From Vibrio hippocampi (GTDB lineage: Bacteria; Pseudomonadota; Gammaproteobacteria; Enterobacterales; Vibrionaceae): a DNA stretch of 64,000 bases. Shown here piece after piece: positions 9,375 to 16,478 of the stretch (its first letter is position 1; each line of letters begins with the position of its first letter). The position numbers were made by a program, and so were the translations under genes. The notes below the pieces were generated by a model. That model was not told where the DNA came from, searched no databases, and worked only from the letters and a program-made list of their open reading frames with translations. The stretch covers positions 2,351,901-2,415,900 of the forward strand of contig NZ_CAKLCM010000002.1 in assembly GCF_921292975.1 (NCBI RefSeq), given 5' to 3'.

Positions 9375-10424
9375 GTGACGGACTCAGAACTGACTAAAAC
9401 GATTTTGGATAATACTGTAACGGCAACTTTGATGTTGGACGAAGGTCTGACCGTGAAGTACGCCAATCCCGCCGCTGAGCAATTGTTCTCTCAAAGCTCT
9501 AAGCGATTAATCGATGCCCACTTATCTCAGTTCATCCAACACGCTTCACTGGATTTAGCGCTACTGTCGCAGCCGTTGCAAAGTGGTCAAAGTATTACCG
9601 ACAGTGATGTCACTTTTGTCGTCGACGGTAAACCTCTGCTTTTAGAGGTAACGGTCAGTCCACTCTCATGGAATAAGCAACTGATGTTACTTATTGAAAT
9701 GAGAAAAATTGGTCAGCAGAAACGTTTGTCACAAGAATTAAACCAGCACGCACAGCAGCAAGCGGCGAAGTTGTTGGTTAGAGGGCTGGCTCACGAAATC
9801 AAAAATCCGCTGGGTGGGTTGCGGGGCGCCGCTCAGTTACTGGCCAAAATGTTGCCAGACCCATCACTGAATGAATACACCAATATTATTATCGAGCAAG
9901 CCGATCGATTGAGAGCCCTAGTGGATAGACTGCTGGGTCCACAAAAACCCGGCAAAAAAACCGAAGAAAACCTGCACCTAATCTTGGAAAAAGTACGCCA
10001 ACTGGTGGAACTTGAGGCGGGTACGGATCTTATTATCGAACGCGATTATGACCCGAGTTTGCCTCACCTTGTGATGGACACCGACCAGATAGAGCAGGCT
10101 CTGCTCAACATCGTCAGTAACGCTGCACAAATACTATCAAAACAAGACAATGGTCAGATTATTTTCCGTACTCGAACGGTTCACCAAGCCAATATTCACG
10201 GCTGCCGACACAAGTTAGCGGCGCGTATCGAGATTATTGATAACGGTCCGGGGATCCCTTCTGATCTGCAAGATACGCTGTTCTACCCCATGGTGAGCGG
10301 TCGAGAAGGCGGCACAGGTTTAGGCTTATCAATTTCACAAAATTTGATCGACCAACACAACGGCAAGATTGACGTTGAAAGTTGGCCTGGTCGCACCATT
10401 TTTACTATTTATCTGCCAATTTAA
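9375..10424 (+). CDS. glnL: Nitrogen regulation sensor kinase NtrB
   Basis: Histidine kinase that autophosphorylates at low nitrogen, controlled by PII, and passes phosphate to NtrC; it acts as a phosphatase when PII is bound. An N-terminal PAS domain (about residues 8-110) precedes the H-box RGLAHEIKNPLGG with phospho-accepting His 140. The ATPase domain has N-box NIVSNAAQ, DNGPGIP and GGTGLGLSISQNL. No membrane segment is present, so it is cytosolic. It starts with GTG at 9375 behind an AAGGA SD. Its length of 349 residues is normal. glnG follows after 44 bases. Confidence 0.97.
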   Translation: MTDSELTKTILDNTVTATLMLDEGLTVKYANPAAEQLFSQSSKRLIDAHLSQFIQHASLDLALLSQPLQSGQSITDSDVTFVVDGKPLLLEVTVSPLSWNKQLMLLIEMRKIGQQKRLSQELNQHAQQQAAKLLVRGLAHEIKNPLGGLRGAAQLLAKMLPDPSLNEYTNIIIEQADRLRALVDRLLGPQKPGKKTEENLHLILEKVRQLVELEAGTDLIIERDYDPSLPHLVMDTDQIEQALLNIVSNAAQILSKQDNGQIIFRTRTVHQANIHGCRHKLAARIEIIDNGPGIPSDLQDTLFYPMVSGREGGTGLGLSISQNLIDQHNGKIDVESWPGRTIFTIYLPI

Positions 10425-10468
10425 TAAAGTGAACAATTAAGATTGGCCCGCTGTAAGGAAGTTTGGCT

Positions 10469-11872
10469 ATGAGTAAAGGATATGTATGGGTCGTCGATGA
10501 CGACAGCTCAATTCGTTGGGTAATGGACAAAACCCTCTCTTCAGCAAATATCAAATGCGAGACATTTGCTGATGCTGAGAGTGTGTTGTTGGCGCTAGAA
10601 CGTGAATTACCCGATGTATTGGTGTCAGATATCCGCATGCCTGGTATCGACGGTATTGAACTGCTGCATCGTGTACAAGAAATGGCACCGGATCTGCCTG
10701 TTATTATTATGACCGCACACTCCGACCTTGATGCTGCTGTCAATGCCTATCAGAAAGGGGCGTTTGAATATCTTCCTAAACCTTTTGATATCGATGAGAC
10801 CTTAACTCTGGTTGAGCGTGCAATTGTCCACAGTCACGAGCAAAAGAGTAGCCAAGTCACGGATGAAGTGATTACCACCGACGCACCAGAAATCATTGGT
10901 GAAGCGCCGGCAATGCAGGAAGTGTTTAGAGCAATCGGACGCCTTTCTCGTTCATCGATCTCGGTGCTAATCAATGGTGAGTCTGGTACCGGTAAAGAAC
11001 TGGTCGCCCATGCCTTACATCGACATAGTCCCCGCTCCAGCAAGCCCTTTATCGCCCTTAACATGGCAGCCATTCCCAAGGACTTGATTGAGTCTGAACT
11101 ATTTGGCCATGAAAAAGGCGCGTTTACGGGTGCTAACAGCGTGCGCCAAGGGCGATTTGAACAGGCCAACGGCGGCACACTGTTTTTGGATGAGATTGGC
11201 GACATGCCTTTAGACATTCAAACTCGCCTGCTGCGTGTTCTCGCTGATGGACAGTTTTATCGCGTTGGTGGTCATTCCGCAGTAAAAGTGGACGTACGCA
11301 TTGTGGCCGCAACCCACCAAAATCTTGAACGACTGGTGACCGAGGGGGATTTCCGTGAGGATTTATTCCATCGCCTTAACGTTATTCGCATCCATATTCC
11401 AGCGCTGAGAGAGCGTAAGCAAGATATAGAGAAACTGACGCTTCACTTCTTGTCGCTTGCGGCTGATGAATTAGGCGTAGAGACCAAGTCACTCAACGCT
11501 GAAACTGTGGATATCCTCAATAAGCTCGACTGGCCAGGTAACGTACGTCAATTAGAAAATACTTGTCGTTGGCTCACCGTGATGGCGAGCGGCAGTGAAA
11601 TACTGCCCAACGATTTACCGTCAGAGTTACTCGATGAACCTAAACGCGCTTCTGAGATGGGCAGTGGTGATTGGCAACAACTGCTCTCTTCATGGGCCGA
11701 AAATGCGTTGCAGTCGGGAGAGACTGAGATCCTCAACCGAGCTCAGCCACAATTTGAACGCATCTTGTTGGAAGCAGCTCTAAACCATACTAACGGCCAT
11801 AAACAGGACGCGGCTAAGGTGCTGGGCTGGGGTAGAAACACCCTAACTCGTAAGCTCAAAGAATTATATTAA
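10469..11872 (+). CDS. glnG: Nitrogen regulator NtrC, sigma-54 activator
   Basis: Response regulator that activates sigma-54 promoters such as glnA under nitrogen limitation. The receiver domain carries the phospho-acceptor Asp 54 in LVSDIRMPG. The AAA+ domain has Walker A GESGTGKE, the sigma-54 contact loop GAFTGA and Walker B GGTLFLDEIGD. A Fis-type HTH ends the protein (DAAKVLGWGRNTLTRKL). I choose the ATG at 10469 behind AAGGAAG, which puts Asp 54 at the standard number; a TTG at 10463 is the alternative. Forms the glnA-glnL-glnG cluster. Confidence 0.97.
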   Translation: MSKGYVWVVDDDSSIRWVMDKTLSSANIKCETFADAESVLLALERELPDVLVSDIRMPGIDGIELLHRVQEMAPDLPVIIMTAHSDLDAAVNAYQKGAFEYLPKPFDIDETLTLVERAIVHSHEQKSSQVTDEVITTDAPEIIGEAPAMQEVFRAIGRLSRSSISVLINGESGTGKELVAHALHRHSPRSSKPFIALNMAAIPKDLIESELFGHEKGAFTGANSVRQGRFEQANGGTLFLDEIGDMPLDIQTRLLRVLADGQFYRVGGHSAVKVDVRIVAATHQNLERLVTEGDFREDLFHRLNVIRIHIPALRERKQDIEKLTLHFLSLAADELGVETKSLNAETVDILNKLDWPGNVRQLENTCRWLTVMASGSEILPNDLPSELLDEPKRASEMGSGDWQQLLSSWAENALQSGETEILNRAQPQFERILLEAALNHTNGHKQDAAKVLGWGRNTLTRKLKELY

Positions 11873-11891
11873 TCCTTTATATTGCGCTTAT

Positions 11892-11925
11892 AAAAATGGC
11901 CACAGTTTTCGCTGTGGCCATTTTT
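11892..11925. terminator. Terminator of glnG, probably bidirectional
   Basis: A 14-bp stem AAAAATGGCCACAG with its complement around the loop TTTTCG, with A and T runs on the two sides. Works for glnG and possibly for convergent hemN. Confidence 0.92.
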
Positions 11926-11987
11926 CTGTTGTACGTATTGGAACTACTGTCCATATTGGAAGTTTTGTAGCGCGTATTGAGTGTAGG

Positions 11988-13379
11988 TTAAATCACGCGC
12001 GAGAATTGTTGCTGCCTCGCTTTCTGGCGCAGATATTTATCAAAACACATACAGATATTACGAATGAGTAGTCGACCTCGTAAGGTCACTTCGATACTGG
12101 TCTCCGAAACCTTCACCAATTCATCGTCAACGAAGGTCTGTAGCAGTTTCATATCTTCGGCGAAATATGAGTTAAACGTTAGAGCAAAGTCTCTTTCAAT
12201 GCCTTGAACATCGAGCTTAAAGTTGCAAATGAGTTGCTTAATCACTTCGCGACGGATCAGATCATCTTGGTCAAGTACCACCCCTTTCCACAGTGCATGG
12301 CGCTGCTCATTGACCTGTTCATAGTATTTTTTCAGCTCTTTCTGATTCTGTGCATAGCTATCGCCAATCATAGAAATAGCAGAAACCCCAAAACCAACCA
12401 GATCACAATTACCCTGTGTCGTATAGCCTTGGAAATTTCGATGTAATTCACCGGCACGTTGAGCGGTCGCCAGTTCATCTTCTGGCAAGGCAAAGTGGTC
12501 CATACCGATAAATTGATACCCGGCATCGGTTAAGCGAGTGATGGTATCTTGTAGAATCGCCATCTTCTCTTTCGGTGCGGGCAGATCTTCATCTTTGATC
12601 TTGCGCTGAGCCGCAAACAGATTGGGCATATGAGCATAATTAAAGACCGATAAACGACCCGGTCGCATCTCAAGCACTCGCTCTAAGGTAAGAGCAAAAG
12701 ATTGTTGAGTCTGCTTTGGTAAGCCGTAAATCAAATCTAGGTTGGTTGAACGGAAGCCCAACTTACGCGCTCTCTCGACCATCGCAAAAATGAACGCTTC
12801 ATCTTGCTCACGGTTAACCAATTGCTGAACCTCTTTATTGAAGTCCTGCACACCAATGCTCAGCCTGTTGAAGCCCTCTTGACGCAAGTGGTCAAGCACA
12901 TCCAACTCTATCTCACGCGGATCAACCTCAATACTAATCTCAGCACCATCATCAAAGAAAAACTCACCACGTAGAATAGCCATCAAGCGACTGATCTGTT
13001 GCTTGGTTAAAAACGTTGGTGTGCCTCCACCAAAGTGAAGTTGTGTGACGGTTCGACCTTGCAATAAAGAGGCTCGCTGGCGGATTTCATGTTCAATAAT
13101 ATCCAAGTACTCATCCGCTTTATGGGCATGACGAGTAATGACCTTATTACAACCGCAGTAGTAACAAAGCTTGTGGCAGAATGGGATATGAATATAGAGA
13201 GAAAGCGGTCTATCTGTATACTGGGCACAAGCCATATCGTAGTCAGAAATCGTGTAAGCCTCGTGAAACTCAACCGCCGTCGGATAAGATGTATACCTTG
13301 GACCCGAGTAGTTGTACTTATCGAGAACAGCCTGATCCCATACTATTTGTTGTTTCGTTTCTGAATGACTTTGCGACAT
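11988..13379 (-). CDS. hemN: Oxygen-independent coproporphyrinogen III oxidase
   Basis: Radical-SAM enzyme that decarboxylates coproporphyrinogen III to protoporphyrinogen IX without oxygen, late in heme synthesis. The cluster-binding motif is C68-xxx-C72-xx-C75 (FCHKLCYYCGC), followed by HFGGGTPTF. The C-terminal HemN domain is complete. The start at 13379 gives 463 residues, close to E. coli HemN, and the conserved KYNYSGPRYTSYPTA follows directly; the frame is open to 13400. The upstream region shares a 22-bp element with the hemC upstream region. An unlinked aerobic HemF is not in the window. Confidence 0.97.
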   Translation of the reverse strand: MSQSHSETKQQIVWDQAVLDKYNYSGPRYTSYPTAVEFHEAYTISDYDMACAQYTDRPLSLYIHIPFCHKLCYYCGCNKVITRHAHKADEYLDIIEHEIRQRASLLQGRTVTQLHFGGGTPTFLTKQQISRLMAILRGEFFFDDGAEISIEVDPREIELDVLDHLRQEGFNRLSIGVQDFNKEVQQLVNREQDEAFIFAMVERARKLGFRSTNLDLIYGLPKQTQQSFALTLERVLEMRPGRLSVFNYAHMPNLFAAQRKIKDEDLPAPKEKMAILQDTITRLTDAGYQFIGMDHFALPEDELATAQRAGELHRNFQGYTTQGNCDLVGFGVSAISMIGDSYAQNQKELKKYYEQVNEQRHALWKGVVLDQDDLIRREVIKQLICNFKLDVQGIERDFALTFNSYFAEDMKLLQTFVDDELVKVSETSIEVTLRGRLLIRNICMCFDKYLRQKARQQQFSRVI

Positions 13380-13476
13380 GTTAATGTTTCCAGTAAGCAC
13401 CTAATGACCGATTGCTTTCCTTTAAAATCAAAGGACTGGTTAGTGTGCCATAATAATGTGACGGATTACGCTAGGC

Positions 13477-13491
13477 AGTGATGTTATCACT
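13477..13491. promoter_or_regulatory. 15-bp palindrome upstream of hemN
   Basis: AGTGAT-GTT-ATCACT has two perfect 6-bp arms. It lies about 100 bases before the hemN start and 10 bases downstream (in hemN's direction) of the shared TGAT-N6-ATCA element. No regulator can be named; it does not have the FNR spacing. Confidence 0.5.
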
Positions 13492-13501
13492 AATATTCAT
13501 G

Positions 13502-13523
13502 ATAAAAATGATACATTGATCAC
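13502..13523 (-). promoter_or_regulatory. Heme-gene element, hemN copy
   Basis: Read on the minus strand, these 22 bases are identical to 51950-51971 upstream of hemC. The core TGATCAATGTATCA is an imperfect inverted repeat (TGAT-N6-ATCA). It lies about 120 bases before the hemN start. An exact 22-mer repeated in front of two heme biosynthesis loci is strong evidence of a shared operator or promoter element; its regulator is unknown. Confidence 0.7.
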
Positions 13524-13542
13524 TCGTTACTGAATGTTATTT

Positions 13543-14040
13543 TTAGTGACTGACTGTCTTTATTTGGATTTGATTATTGAGCGGCTTAACCTGTTGCTGT
13601 AACTGTTTGACCTCTTCAATAATCGCCGCCTCTAAGCGACCTTCAGCCTTGTGTCTCGTCAAGTTATCTCGCATTCGATCTTTTTTATTCATGCTCTGCC
13701 TTGCGTCTCCGCGTGGCATCTCTTTGACGACATGAAACAGTTCTGACAGTGCAGGATAGGCTTGGTCAAAATCAATTCTGCTCTCGCCTTGGACATAGTC
13801 CATGATGTTATACAGTCGAATTGCCGCCTCTGAGAGGTCGCATTGTCCCTGAATAGTCGCGAGACAAATGGTATCCACACTTTCAAAGATATTGGCATTG
13901 CGCTTATCGATAGCTAACTTTTGGTGTTTTTGCTGCAATTGTTGCTGTTTTTTAAGTTGCAGTAACAAGTATCCAGCATAACTGGCTAAACCGGCAATGA
14001 TCACGCCACCGACTATAGCTAACAACATCATGGTACTCAT
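13543..14040 (-). CDS. DUF2489 family membrane-anchored protein
   Basis: Function unknown. The 165-residue protein begins with one membrane segment (about residues 5-27, LLAIVGGVIIAGLASYAGYL), then a glutamine- and lysine-rich linker and a helical cytosolic domain containing SVDTICLATIQGQCDLSEAAIRLYNI broken over its length. It follows yihI after 14 bases in the same direction, as in related Vibrio genomes, so the pair is likely co-transcribed. The ATG at 14040 is preceded by AGGAG on the coding strand. Confidence 0.85.
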   Translation of the reverse strand: MSTMMLLAIVGGVIIAGLASYAGYLLLQLKKQQQLQQKHQKLAIDKRNANIFESVDTICLATIQGQCDLSEAAIRLYNIMDYVQGESRIDFDQAYPALSELFHVVKEMPRGDARQSMNKKDRMRDNLTRHKAEGRLEAAIIEEVKQLQQQVKPLNNQIQIKTVSH

Positions 14041-14054
14041 TACTACAACTCCTT

Positions 14055-14615
14055 TTAGTTTTTGAACTGATTGAGATCGAGGTCTTCAAAATCGGCCAGC
14101 AGCTCTGCGTCATCTTTACGCTTCTTGCTTGGCTTCACGACTTTTTCTTCCATCTCTGGTTCTTCAATCTCTGGCTCTTCCTCTTCGAATAGCCCCAGCT
14201 GCTTCATCAATATTTCGATACGATCGAGTTTCTCATCGACGTATTTTTGCAGCCCTAAACCAAGCTTGTCACCATTATCAAGGCGATCAAGCAGTACATT
14301 AAGCTGCGCGTCATTTTCAAGCAGTTCCAACTCTTTCTCAGCAGACACCCTACGTTCTTGCTTGCTTGGTTTCTTCTTCGCTTCAACAATCAGAGGGATT
14401 TTCTTTTTGCTGCCCAAGCGCGGATCTAGCCCTTGCTTGCTACCTGGGGTCGCGCTACCGCTACCTTGAGAATGGCGGCTACCTGATTTTTGACCTTTGC
14501 GCTTTTTTAAACGCTTGCGCAGGCGACCTTCAACATCAGACTCGGTACGATTGCGAGTAACGATAACCGGTTCTGGTGAAGAACCTGGTTTTCTTGATTT
14601 TTTCGTACGGCTCAT
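14055..14615 (-). CDS. yihI: Der GTPase-activating protein YihI
   Basis: YihI stimulates the GTPase activity of Der (EngA) and so tunes 50S ribosome assembly. The 186-residue protein has the characteristic very basic N-terminus (MSRTKKSRKPG) with RNRTESDVEGRLRKRLKKRKG, a low-complexity middle, and an acidic C-terminal half with LELLENDAQLNVLLDRLDNG. It starts one base inside the stop of the preceding methyltransferase gene, so the two are probably translationally coupled. In E. coli yihI sits just upstream of hemN, and a similar association is seen here. Confidence 0.93.
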   Translation of the reverse strand: MSRTKKSRKPGSSPEPVIVTRNRTESDVEGRLRKRLKKRKGQKSGSRHSQGSGSATPGSKQGLDPRLGSKKKIPLIVEAKKKPSKQERRVSAEKELELLENDAQLNVLLDRLDNGDKLGLGLQKYVDEKLDRIEILMKQLGLFEEEEPEIEEPEMEEKVVKPSKKRKDDAELLADFEDLDLNQFKN

Positions 14616-15253
14616 TACGTAAGTTTCCTCAGTAAAATGACATCATTGCCAATAAATTCAATTTCTAAATTATCGCGCTGAGCTAGGTAGATAAATGTAG
14701 CTCGACTAAAAAACACCACATGGGTTTGGTCATTTTTATAGTGCCAGTTTGCAAAGGCCTCTACATCGATCACCAATTTAGTCATCAAACCTAACCATCC
14801 TGAAGGCTTGAGCAGCGACAACCATTGTTGCCAAACCGTATTCGGTTCATAGAGGTGTTCAATCACCTCTGTCGCAGTAATAAAGTCGTATTGATAGTTC
14901 AATACGGATAATTCTGGGTAATAGTATAAATCATACAGCGACATTAAATGCCCCTGCTCTTCAAACATCAGCGACAAAGTCGGTCCCGGTCCGCAACCAA
15001 AGTCCAAACCTTTCGATTGAGGCGAGATACGCTGTGCGAGAGGAGACACTATGCGGGATAAAAAACGTCGGTAACCTGAGTCGTTGGGATCATTAAGATG
15101 GAGATCATAAATCTCTTTCTCGGCATCGGCATTCAGCCTCTGCTGGCGAGGAACAAACACCAACTGACATTCTTGGCACTGCAAGTAGTCACGCTTTTTA
15201 TCACTATGATAGTGCTGTATGGATAACGCCGAACATAAAGGGCAAGTTTCCAC
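14615..15253 (-). CDS. Zinc-ribbon class I SAM-dependent methyltransferase
   Basis: Substrate unknown. The 212-residue protein starts with a two-CxxC zinc ribbon (CPLC at residues 4-7 and CQEC near 27-30). A Rossmann methyltransferase fold follows, with SAM motif I LDFGCGPGP around residue 80 and ITATEVIEHL further on. The stop overlaps the yihI start by one base. Conserved as a small operon with yihI in Vibrio, but no reaction can be assigned from the sequence. Confidence 0.88.
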   Translation of the reverse strand: METCPLCSALSIQHYHSDKKRDYLQCQECQLVFVPRQQRLNADAEKEIYDLHLNDPNDSGYRRFLSRIVSPLAQRISPQSKGLDFGCGPGPTLSLMFEEQGHLMSLYDLYYYPELSVLNYQYDFITATEVIEHLYEPNTVWQQWLSLLKPSGWLGLMTKLVIDVEAFANWHYKNDQTHVVFFSRATFIYLAQRDNLEIEFIGNDVILLRKLT

Positions 15254-15421
15254 AATTTATCCCTTTCAATGCTTCCAGAACAATACAAGGCTGCGAAACA
15301 TACCAGAAACTAGAGATGGATGGAAACAGAGTCGCGCAATTTTTCTACAATTATTACCATCAACCGATTGCGTGGGTTAGCCAGTGCTAAAAAAACGATG
15401 ATTTATAGGCGGGAACGAGGG

Positions 15422-15498
15422 AAAAAACAGATAACCCAACAGGTGTCATTACTTGAGTAACAGTCCACTGCCTGAATGTGTACATTCAACGGTTATCT
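15422..15498 (-). terminator. Branched terminator structure downstream of lexA
   Basis: On the minus strand an outer 8-bp stem AGATAACC (15491-15498) pairs with GGTTATCT (15429-15436) and is followed by TTTTTT. Inside are further hairpins: TGAATGT-AC-ACATTCA, CAGT-GG-ACTG and TTACT-CA-AGTAA. It starts about 33 bases after the lexA stop and probably ends its transcript. Confidence 0.65.
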
Positions 15499-15530
15499 GA
15501 GATTCGCCCTGATGAAAGGTAAGTGACTAC

Positions 15531-16151
15531 TTACATCCAATCCGTATTACGGATAATACCGACGGCAATACCTTCAATGGTGAGGTGCTGCGACGTGAGA
15601 TCCACTTGGATGGGAGAAAACTCCTCATTTTCTGCATGCAGTAATACGGTAGAACCTTTGCGCTCTAAGCGCTTAACCGTCACATCATCATCAACTCGTG
15701 CGACAACAACCTGACCATCTCTTACATCCATCGTTTTATGAACCGCAAGCAAGTCGCCATCCATAATACCGATATCTTTCATACTCTCGCCATGCACTTT
15801 AAGCAAGAAGTCCGCCTGAGGTTTAAACATATTAGGGTCAACTTGATAGTGTGCTTCTACATGTTCTTGCGCCAAAATAGGCTCACCGGCAGCAACTTGA
15901 CCAATCAGAGGTAAGCCAGCATCTTCATTCGCCGCCTCTTCAATCAGCAATCGGATACCTCGAGAAGCACCTGGAATGATCTCAATCGCTTTTTTACGAG
16001 CCAGCGCTTTTAGGTGTTCTTCTGCAGCATTCGCCGAGCGAAAACCCAATTCTTTGGCAATTTCTGCACGGGTTGGCGGCATGCCAGCATCATCAATTTT
16101 AGCTTTAATTAAGTCGTATACTTGCTGTTGGCGGGGCGTTAAGGGCTTCAT
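15531..16151 (-). CDS. lexA: SOS response repressor LexA
   Basis: Represses DNA-damage genes and is inactivated by RecA-stimulated self-cleavage. The N-terminal winged HTH ([21 protein letters not shown]) occupies about residues 27-48. The cleavage bond is Ala88-Gly89 in VAAGEP. The catalytic dyad is Ser123 (GESMKD) and Lys160 (VTVKRL). The 206-residue length is standard. Two SOS boxes lie just upstream of the start, indicating autoregulation. Confidence 0.98.
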   Translation of the reverse strand: MKPLTPRQQQVYDLIKAKIDDAGMPPTRAEIAKELGFRSANAAEEHLKALARKKAIEIIPGASRGIRLLIEEAANEDAGLPLIGQVAAGEPILAQEHVEAHYQVDPNMFKPQADFLLKVHGESMKDIGIMDGDLLAVHKTMDVRDGQVVVARVDDDVTVKRLERKGSTVLLHAENEEFSPIQVDLTSQHLTIEGIAVGIIRNTDWM

Positions 16152-16158
16152 AAGTCAC

Positions 16159-16174
16159 CTGTCTTTTTATACAG
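16159..16174. promoter_or_regulatory. SOS (LexA) box 1 of lexA
   Basis: CTGTCTTTTTATACAG has CTG-N10-CAG spacing and lies 8 bases upstream of the lexA ATG. With the second box it gives the double-operator arrangement common for lexA. Confidence 0.9.
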
Positions 16175-16178
16175 TTAA

Positions 16179-16194
16179 CTGTGAGTATATCCAG
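16179..16194. promoter_or_regulatory. SOS (LexA) box 2 of lexA
   Basis: CTGTGAGTATATCCAG has CTG-N10-CAG spacing, 4 bases upstream of box 1. Confidence 0.9.
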
Positions 16195-16347
16195 TAATGT
16201 GTGAATTGCAACGGGAATTGTTTATTTTTTAACTGCATCATCAAGCCGTTAGCTTTAATATGCGCACTGAATGGGCTCAATGCCTGTTGAGCCCGCCAGC
16301 GCGACGGAAATTATTCGGTAAAGTTTTGTGTAAAGACTTTTTTCACT

Positions 16348-16364
16348 CAAAGGTAAGACCAGTT
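16348..16364. promoter_or_regulatory. Possible FadR site upstream of plsB
   Basis: CAAAGGTAAGACCAGTT matches 12 of 17 positions of the FadR consensus AACTGGTCGGACCAGTT, with a perfect right half. FadR control of plsB has been proposed for vibrios; the match here is by eye only. Confidence 0.45.
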
Positions 16365-16394
16365 TCTGGTATGCTTGGCGAGCATTAATTTTAG

Positions 16395-16443
16395 TGTCTA
16401 GGATTACATCAGTGTCGATCGTATTCTGATGTAATCCTAGACA
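16395..16443. repeat. 18-bp perfect inverted repeat in the plsB leader
   Basis: Arms TGTCTAGGATTACATCAG (16395-16412) and its exact complement (16426-16443) enclose a 13-base loop. It ends 35 bases before the plsB ATG and is followed by TTGTTTC, which is a weak T-run. It could be an attenuator, a stabilising 5' hairpin or an operator. Confidence 0.85.
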
Positions 16444-16478
16444 TTGTTTCTATGAATAAATTGAGGCTGTGAACCTTT

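Noticed and set aside
11926..11987. 18-20 bp tandem repeats between glnG and hemN
   Set aside because: Three stretches share GTATTGGAA-like words, but the similarity is too weak to call without alignment statistics.
15429..15498. Integron attC-like site downstream of lexA
   Set aside because: One end fits RYYYAAC (ACCCAAC), but the other end, GTTATCT, does not fit GTTRRRY, and there is no integrase or cassette nearby. A terminator explains it better.
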